The notes under the pieces are model-generated. The model searched no databases, was not told the DNA's origin, and saw nothing but the letters and a program-made list of their open reading frames with translations. A stretch of DNA of 64,000 nt from Bicyclus anynana (taxonomy: Eukaryota > Arthropoda > Insecta > Lepidoptera > Nymphalidae), in the NCBI RefSeq assembly GCF_947172395.1, contig NC_069100.1, positions 14,474,109 through 14,538,108 on the forward strand. Direction: 5' to 3'. The translations under genes and the position numbers were made by a program. Shown in pieces: positions 1-9,200 of this stretch; the first letter of the stretch is position 1; the number at the start of each line of letters is the position of its first letter.

Positions 1-107
1 TGATGGGACGAGAGAGTGATATTTGATATTAAGTTACTGTTGACAAACATAGACAATTATCTCGAGCTGGTGACGTCATTCCGTGCTGATGAAGAAGTGT
101 CCAGTAC

Positions 108-215
108 CTGCTTGATGAAGAGGTAGGGATCGAAGGCGTCGGCCCAGGAGGACATCTGCTCGCAGTCGGCGCGCGCGCACGACGAGATCACCGCCGCCGC
201 CTCCTCCTCCTCCTC
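108..215 (-). CDS. CTDSPL2: CTDSPL2 coding exon 6 (FDPYLFIKQ exon)
   Basis: Acceptor gtgtgttcag|GAGGAG and probable donor CAG|GTACTG, 36 codons. It starts with EEEEEAAAV and ends SSWADAFDPYLFIKQ. The latter matches the family signature immediately before the HAD phosphatase domain and is the strongest evidence for the gene identity. The frame stays open to a stop at 57-59, but the family continues into the catalytic domain, so splicing at 108 is preferred. Confidence 0.75.
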
Positions 216-3200
216 CTGAACACACAGAACAAGATGAGAAATAAATAACATCAAAAATATCTAATGTTGGCTCCTATGTGTCTAAAAAGCCAAGTTCTAG
301 TACACGAGTTCGTTATCTACCCATTTTTGGTTCACTGCTGAGCTCGAGTCTCCTCTCAGAATGAGAGGGGTTAGGCCAATAGTCCACCACGCTGGCGAAA
401 TGCGGATTGTCAGACTTCACACACGCAGATAATTAAGGAAATTCTCTGGTATGCAGGTTTCCTCGCGATGTTTTCCTTCACCGTTTGAGACACGTGGTAT
501 TTAATTTCTTAAAATGCACACAACTGAAAAGTTGGAGGTGAATGCCGCGGACCGGATTCGAACGCATACCCTTCGGAATCGGAGGCAGAGGTCATATCCA
601 CTGGGCTATCACGGCTCTCTAACGACTAATTCTTACTTACGAGTATAAAGGCTGAACACAATAACACCATTCAAAAAATGTGTATTTTTTTAAATAGTTC
701 AATAAGGTTTTACTAAATTGAAAAAAAATTATCATATTATTTTTTCGAGACGTAAATACCTAAAAATTTCAATTTTTAAATATTTTTTTGACAATACGAG
801 TCAAAACACTGTCAGCCCTGATGGTCTATATTTTATCAGTTTCATGACGACGCATAAACAGTAAACCATATCCAAAGGGGTTTAGTGTTTGTCAAAATTA
901 ATAGTTATTTAGTGACATCAAGTAATATTAAGATGTCACAAAATGAACGAAAGCGTTTTTGACGTTTAGAAAAATTTATAAAATACATAATTTTTAAAAT
1001 TAAATTTAATGTGAAATGCTTGATTTTTTATTAATGAAACTTCGTTCTCGTGAATAACGCTACCCCTAGCCTAAGTATCCTATAGCCTAAGTTACCTCTC
1101 CACACAAGTTTCAGCCAAATCGTTATCATTAATTTATATGTCCTTTTTTAATTTTTAAATACAAAACACTATTAAAAATTTAAAAAGAGAAAAAAATGTA
1201 TTATTGAATATTTAAAATGACATAATATAATTTACCTCTATATCCTGAGTAGGCTCGTCGTGGCAAGTCAAAGAATTTTCATCCACAACTACATCGGATG
1301 CATTCTGTAAGAAAAGGTTATTTCAATATTTGACTAATGAAAATGAACTAGAATTTGTAAATAAATATTAAGATTTAAAAAATAGTGGTGTTGTTGTAAC
1401 CATAATTTTTCAGAATATGTGATTAATTATGTGTTGTGTCATAATTCAGTTTACTACCAGTGGCGAAGAATCCATACAGGCTGATTCCAATCGCGTTACC
1501 TTTGGCACGAGTCAAAGGACCTCACCTTATTTGAATTCATTCAGTAGTTTTAGCGTGATGCCCGAATAACAAAAAAACACGGACAGACAAAAAATCGAAA
1601 ATAAATATTTTTACTTTCAGTATCGATTGTATAACGCCCCCCTCCCCCCCAACAAAAAATTTCAAAATATCTTCAATGTACAGAATTTACAAAATGTACA
1701 GAAGGCGTATTATAAGTATAGATTGTAGATGGCGCTGGCTTCCTTTATGCCACGCTAACGTTTGTTGTTGTTGTTACAAATGGTATAAGTAAAATCTCAA
1801 ATTGCAAAGAAACGTATAGAAATCGACCAGTTTTATTATATTTATAGATAATATAAATATAATATATTTATAGATAATATAAATATAATATATTTATAGA
1901 TAATATAAATATAATATATTTATAGATAATATAAATATATATGACTGCAGTACCAATCCTAGTACTGTTACAATTAAAAATTCTTTAAACTAGAAAATAT
2001 GACAACGGAGGTGCACTGTAACTTTAACATTGTACACCAAAATATACAGAGCATCAACGGCAAGGAATTAGAAGTTGAACTATTTGTAGAGAAATTCAAT
2101 ATACACATATTATGTATTACGGAACACTGGCTCACAAAGTCACAACTATCAGTACTTGATATTAAAAATTTTTCATTGTCAAGTGTATTCTCCAGACGGG
2201 CTGGACATGGTGGCTCTTTAATACTTTTACTTAATAACCTAAAATACAAGGATAGAAAAGACATAGTTAGTCTTTCTGTGGAATGCATTGTTGAACTATC
2301 TTGTGTGGAGTTGGAACGAATTGTTATAGTATGCGTGTACCGACCCCCTCCTGCTGACTTTGATCAATTTGAAGAGGTAATGGAGGATGTAATGAGACGT
2401 TTGTGCACATCTTCCAAACAAATACTGATTTGTGGCGATTTTAATGTTGATATTCTAACAGAAAACTCAAAGTCTGTTAGATTTCTTAACTTATTCAAAT
2501 GTTTTGATTTGACTCATGCTTTTAATGAACCTACTAGGATAACGGCTACTTCAGGGACATGTCTGGATAATATATTTTACAATTGTGTGATTGAAAAAAA
2601 GATGATAATAAATAAATTAGACTCTGATCACAGTGGTCAAATAATAACTATTTTAAACAATAAATCCAATAGCAACCAATGGTTCAAGTATAGGCCGATA
2701 ACTGAAGGTAAATTAGAGCGATTTAAAAGCATAATTTCTTCAAAAATTCCAAGTCTTTCATTTGAAAATAGTCACCCAGACAGGCTATTTGGTACGCTGT
2801 TCAAGACAATAGACAAAGAGTTTTGTAAAATTTTTAACTTTAAACGTATTAATGTTACTCAAAAATTAAAGTTTAGCGAATGGGCTACTGTAGGCATTTA
2901 CAAAAGTAGAGACAGATTGTACGAGTTGTACGAGGAGAAACAGTATAATCAAACGCGAACATATTTAGAACATGTAAAAAACTATTCAAAAATTTTCAAA
3001 CGTGTTTGTATTCTTGCAAAATCATTACACATCAAAGATAGAATAATAAAATCTGAAAACAAGGTACAAACAACCTGGAACATAATTAATAAAGAATCAG
3101 GCAAAATTAGACCACGTGATATGAGTTTTGAATTAATTGTCAATGATAAAAAGATAAACACCGATAACGAGGTTGTTAATGCCTTTGAAGACTTTTTCCA

Positions 3201-6200
3201 GAATGTTCCTATCTTGTTAACAGATTCACTGGACTCTTCTGCTACGGAAGCCCAGAGGATATTAAGAGGCCATGTTAAAGAGTGCAACGTTCTTTTTGAA
3301 TTTCATCATATAACTGTATCAGACATTAAAAAAACTTTTAAACTGTTAAAATTAAAAAGAACTGGAGACATGTGGGGCATGTCAGTGAAAGTAATATCTA
3401 ACATCATTGATGTCATTGCTCCCCACTTAGCTATTATTTTTAATGAATGCGTGGATTTGGGTATCTTTCCGAACCTAATGAAACATGGCAAACTGTTACC
3501 ACTTTTTAAATCAGGTGACAAAACTGATGTTAATAATTATAGACCAATTACAATACTGCCAACACTTAGTAAGGTTTTTGAAAAAATCATTTTAAATCAA
3601 CTTTTAAGTCATTTTAATTTAAATAATTTATTTCACCCTGAACAGTATGGTTTTACTAAAGGTCGCAGTACAACTGATGCAGGTGCTAAACTTTTAAAAC
3701 ATATATATGATGCATGGGAAAATGCTAAGAATGCTATTGGTGTATTTTGTGATTTGTCCAAAGCATTCGATTGTGTTGACCATAACATTCTTTTACTTAA
3801 GTTAAGCCACTATGGCATAAAAAGTGTTGCACTCGATCTCATCGCCTCTTATCTTAGTGATAGAACACAAAAGGTATGCATAAATGATTCAAAGTCTCGC
3901 GGTTTTTCTAACACAATGGGCGTCCCACAGGGTTCAATTCTGGGTCCTTTTCTATTCCTAGTGTACATAAACGATTTACCACACCATGTTAGCGGCATCT
4001 GTGAGATAGTACTGTTTGCTGACGACACATCCCTAATTTTTAAGAGTGACAGAAGTAAAGATAATTCCGACGATGTAAACCGTGCCATATCGCATGTGTC
4101 GCATTGGTTCACTGTTAACAACTTACTTTTAAATGCAAAGAAAACTAAATGTATTGAGTTTTCATTACCAAATGTTATAAAATTAGATAAGTCTATAATG
4201 ATTAATGGTGAAACACTAGAAATAGAGAATTCCACAGTTTTCCTGGGAGTGACCTTGGATTCTAAACTTCAGTGGGGTGCTCATATAGAAAAACTGTCAG
4301 GTAAACTCAGCTCAGCTGCTTTTGCAGTGAGAAAAATAAGACAGTTTACTGATGTTGATACAGCTAGACTTGTTTATTTTGCGTACTTTCACAGCGTAAT
4401 GTCTTACGGTATTTTGTTGTGGGGCAAGGCTGCTGATATACATTCTATATTTGTACTTCAAAAAATCACGCGAGTCCCTTCGTCAAAAGTTTAAAGAAAT
4501 AGGCATTTTAACAGTAGCCTGTCAGTATATATATAACAGTATAGTTTATGTGAGACAAAATATTAATTTGTACAAACGAAAAGGAGATCTAAACCCACGT
4601 CTTACTAGACACGGGCATAAGTTAGTTATTTCTGCATATCGTCTCCAAAGAGTTAAAAAATCTTTTGTGGGTTTGGGTGTACTCTTCTATAACAAGATCC
4701 CCAAGACTGTGATGGACTTGCCAATGCACAACTTTAAGCAATGTGTTAAAAAACATTTACTTAGTCAAGGTTACTACACTATTGATGAGTTCCTTAACGA
4801 CAAAGGTGCTTGGAGGCCATTGGATCAGCTTCCACCTTCACACAGGAAATAAAACTATAAGAAATTGTAATTTAATTGTTATCAAATGTAAATTGTAATA
4901 CTGTATGACTTTTTCAAAAGAGCAACTGTTGAGTTTCTTGCCGGTATCTTCTCAGCAGAACCTGCCTTCCGAACCGGTGGTAGAATCTTTACAAATAGTC
5001 AACTGACGTGTCAAAAGTGCTTGTAAACTGAGCCTACTTGAAATAAATGAATTTTGAATTTGAATTTATAGATATAATATAGATTGTAATAAATATGTAT
5101 GGATGTATGAGAAACCAGAGTTTGTATCAAGCGGTATGAATTTTGTCAAAATTCCACCCTTCGCCACTGGTTACTACAGATGTCTTTAGATTACGTTTAT
5201 CGTAACACATTAACTTACCCAGCCCGCCCCCTCCGCCGCCAGGCTCTGGCTGATCTCGGCCAGGAAGCCGGTGCTGGGGCTCCGCGCGGACAGCGCCTCG
5301 AGGCTCTCTATGGCCGTGCCCTGCGTGTCGCACGTCGACGATATCTCGCACTCCGCGTCGCGCACGTAGTTGTCCTGCTCGAGCATGGACACGAAGTCCG
5401 GCTGGGAGGACATAATATAGCTTTATTTTTTTTTTTGAAGTGAAACTTCTTTAGGCGCATGAGGGTGAAATTTTTACAGATGTAACGTCACGCCGGTATG
5501 CAACGGAAGTTTCGAAAAAGAGAGAAAGAGCGATCGAGACCGATTGAGAGAGAGTAAGACAGGGCGAACGTGGCATGAAGCAACTAGCCGTGGAGTGAGA
5601 GTAGGGAGCGAGCAAGTGAGAAAGATTGAGAGAAAAAGTGAGACAGAGCGAACGTCGTATCACGCACAGTGCTATGGAGTGAGAGGTGGGAGAGAGTTAT
5701 AGTGAGAAAGATTGAACGAGAGAGAGAAATCGCGCAAAAAAAATAATTATAATTTACATTAATTTTCAACACGCACGTTTTTTTACGCACGCATTTTTTT
5801 TTGACGTGACAACGTCTTATAATTTGACTAGCGGACGCCCGCGACTTCGTCCGCGTAAATTTCGATGTCAACTTTACTACTACCCCTACCCTACCCTACC
5901 CTACCCCTACCCTACCCTACCCCTACCGTACCACTACCCTAACCCTACCCTACCCAACCCCTACATCTACCCTACCATTACCCTACCCTATCCTACCCCT
6001 ACCCCCACCCTACCCTTACCCTACCCTGAACTTACCCCTACCCTACCCCTACCTTACCTACACCCTACCCTCCCCGTACCCTATCCCTTTCCTACCCCTA
6101 TCGCACCCGTACCCCTATCTCACGCCTATCCTACCCGTACCTCTACCCTACCATTACCCTACCTCTACCCCTACCCTACCACTACCCTAAACTCGGCCCT

Positions 6201-9200
6201 AAACCTACCCTACCCCTACACTACCCCTACGCTTCCCTACCCGTACCCTACCCTACCCTGTAACTTCTCTATCTTACTCCTACCCTTAGCAAAATCGGTC
6301 CAGTCCTTCGAGAGTAGTGGTATGACCAAGAGAAATAGAGACTTCTATGCTAATAATATAAAGAGGTAAAGTTCGTGTGGTTGTAGGAGGTAATCTCTGG
6401 ATCTACTGGACCGATTTGGAAAATTGTTTTACCAATAGAAAGCTACGTTATTTGCGAGTGTCATAGGCTATGTTTGATCCCCATATTCACACGGGAACGG
6501 GAACTACGTAAATGAAAGAGCCGGGCGTCATATAGCGGAATTTCTGCGTCTTTTAGAAATTTTGTATTATCTCCGAAACTATTTAAGTAATTAACATACT
6601 GTAAAGGGCAAATCTTATCTCCATAATATCCTTGGGATTATTAAATAATTTATTTTAATAAGGATTAAAGTTTAGTTGTATAAATAATGACGTAAACCTA
6701 AGTATATAAAATTAATAATTTTTAAAACACAAAAGGTACTATATCTGCTAATATATAGAAGATAGATATATGGTGTCGCAGACTTTTTTGTAGAACTTTT
6801 AAAGATACATAAAGCCTCCATACATTAATTTCAATTTTACACAATGGTAAGGCAGCGCATGCGAATAAGTCTGTTTAAGAGGATTTTCGGTCCGACCTGT
6901 ATGACAAAAACTGTGATAACTCGGCTAATATATATGATACCAATATAAAATATAGCCTATAGCACTCCCCGATAATGTAGCATTCTACTGGTGAAAGAAT
7001 TTTTAAAATCGGACCAGTAGTTCCGAAGATTACCCCATTTAAAAAATGTGACAAACTTACAAACTTACAAACTTTACCTCTTTATAATATTAGTATAGAG
7101 TATAGATGGAGCTGCAAAGTCGAAAAAAGATGACATCATGCGATGTATACTCGTATGTTCTCTCGCTCTAGGGTTGCCAACATTTTTTACAAGAAATAAA
7201 GTATATTCTGATCTATGAAGATTATTAAACAGTATTTTAGAAAAACGAACACTTTCTTTTGAAAAATGCAACCATTCCATCAGTATTTTCTTATGACGTT
7301 GTCACGTTCAACTATCGTCAGTAAACCGACTTTATAGACAACCGTTTTTTTGTTGGTTTATTTTGTCAATGTTTTTATTTATTTTTTTTTTATTGTTTTT
7401 CTGGTTTATTAACTTACAATATGAACTATTTTTTTATGTTATCATGGCGATCTGTTTGTAAGCAACAAGCCACTTTTCTGTCTGATTGTATTATCTTGGA
7501 TCATAGTTTTCTTTGGGAACTGTAGTTTAAATCAGTGATAAGATTCACATAAATTTGTTTCCTAAGTCAGGGATGCCGTCAACCCTCGCAAGTAGGATGA
7601 TCAATATTTGAAAAATATTGATGTTAATATTGTTGTCATAATTGATATATAATCATCACAAACCAAATATCGATTTTGGGTAAAATTGATAATTTTAGCA
7701 GTGACAATTAATAACACAATAAAATACAGTGAAATCATTTGAAATTTGTTATATATATAGACTGTGAACTGTAAACGCGTTTTTTGTACCAGCACTTTAA
7801 TGCATTCATAAAATACGTAACTTGTTTTGTACATTGCATTGGACGTGAGGTCGTATGTAACGTCGATGATCGATTACATTAACATTGCTGTTACGATTTT
7901 CCTTTGATGTTGATGTTAAAACATCTGTTTTTTCTTCTTTTATCAAATATCGATGAAGCAACCCTACTTGCAAGTCAAAGCCAGCGCAAGCCCATATTTG
8001 TAGACTGGTAATCTTTCCTATTGCCACCTCATGCTGCACTGGGTTATCTGTTGTCGATAAACAGTTTTTGAGTTTTTTGAGTTACTGCCAACTGCCACTG
8101 TTTGAGTGGACAGTTAAGCCATAATATGTTATAATTTAGATTTAATGTGATATGTGGCATTACTTAAAAATAAAGATCTTTTCTTTCTTTCCTTTTTCTT
8201 TCTTTTTATGCCAATATTAATGAAATGATATAATAATATACAGCATCAATACTCAACAATGACTAATTAATTAACATTTCTAGTATTTACGAAAACAATG
8301 ATTTAAATACCTGCACATATTTTTCTGTAGAGTTAAGGAACTCGCCACAGGAATCCAAATCGTCAGTCGTAGAAGTCGGTTGATACATCTCAAGGTCGTT
8401 GCTGGACTTCCTTCTCTTCTGTAATTTCTTGTCACCCTTGGACTTCCTCTCCTCTCTGTCTGTGGTCATTACTTTGGCAGCTTTGTCAGCTAGGAAGTTG
8501 ATGTCATCGTCTTCTGTTGTCAAACCATTGGTCAAATTGTTGGACAAGTCGTTGGTGATTAACCTTGCACATTCAGCTGTAACCAAAAAAAATCACTGAC
8601 CTCTACTGAATAATAAAAGGACGCACAAAAATGTAGAAGATTTCATTTAAAAAGTGGCCAATATTTCTTAAACTGTCAAAGCAACAGTTTTAGAAATATT
8701 GGTAAAGAAAAATATACCTAAAGGCCTTTAAATATAGTCCAATATTCAATAAAATCCCAAATTCAGAGCAAATTCAACCTTGAGAATTGAGTTTAAGGTT
8801 GAATTTGCAAATGAGACTTGAATTTACTTAAATTGAGTGCCAAAAAGTTGTGTCTGGCACTCATTGAGTGGGGACGCTTTTTGGTTGCTGATTGTGTATC
8901 CATTGATATCCATTGATAGATTGATGAATAAAATATATAAAATAGATGCAAGTATTATATTTTGAGCATTATTTTTTATCAACACTCTGTGTTGTTCCCA
9001 GTGTCTTTGAGCAGTTTATAAAGAGATAATTTACCTGAAATTAAGACTTATGTCAGGAATTATTTTTCAACTCAACCAATTCACTCTTTACTACATTGTA
9101 TCACCTGAGTGGTTCTAGTTCCCGTAGGAATACGGGGATAAAATATGGACTATCTTTCCTCTTTATAGTAATAGTAGGATGGACATGACATCGCTCAATC

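Larger units (their letters stand above)
1999..5068 (+). mobile_element. Non-LTR retrotransposon, CR1/Jockey group
   Basis: It contains an endonuclease-reverse transcriptase frame, a displaced C-terminal frame, a 3'UTR and a 3' end of short ATTTGAATTT-like units after AATAAATGAA. It lies in a CTDSPL2 intron, antisense to that gene. No separate ORF1 is seen upstream. A 5'-truncated copy of the same family lies at 29750-30300 and shares the 3'UTR. A Daphne-like clade is possible from the C-terminal GYYTIDEFLNDKGAW motif, but this is not certain. Confidence 0.85.
1457..5170. mobile_element. TIR transposon (CCAGTGGCG family) interrupted by a LINE
   Basis: The ends are CCAGTGGCGAAG at 1457 and its reverse complement at 5159-5170, flanked by an identical 6-bp duplication TTACTA (1451-1456 and 5171-5176). 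The inside has been expanded by a LINE (1999-5068) and a tandem repeat. The same termini and a 6-bp duplication occur at 11189-11340. The superfamily is not identified. Confidence 0.6.

Noticed and set aside
57..107. Read-through end of CTDSPL2 exon 6 to the stop at 57-59
   Set aside because: It would end the protein before the catalytic domain; a GT donor after CAG at 108 fits the family better.
5880..6265. Internal telomere tract
   Set aside because: The units are TACCC/CCCTACC, not the insect TTAGG; they occur inside Helitrons at several places.
5806..6369. 187-codon open frame rich in Pro-Tyr-Leu-Thr
   Set aside because: It is a translation of the TACCC array inside a Helitron and has no independent coding evidence.
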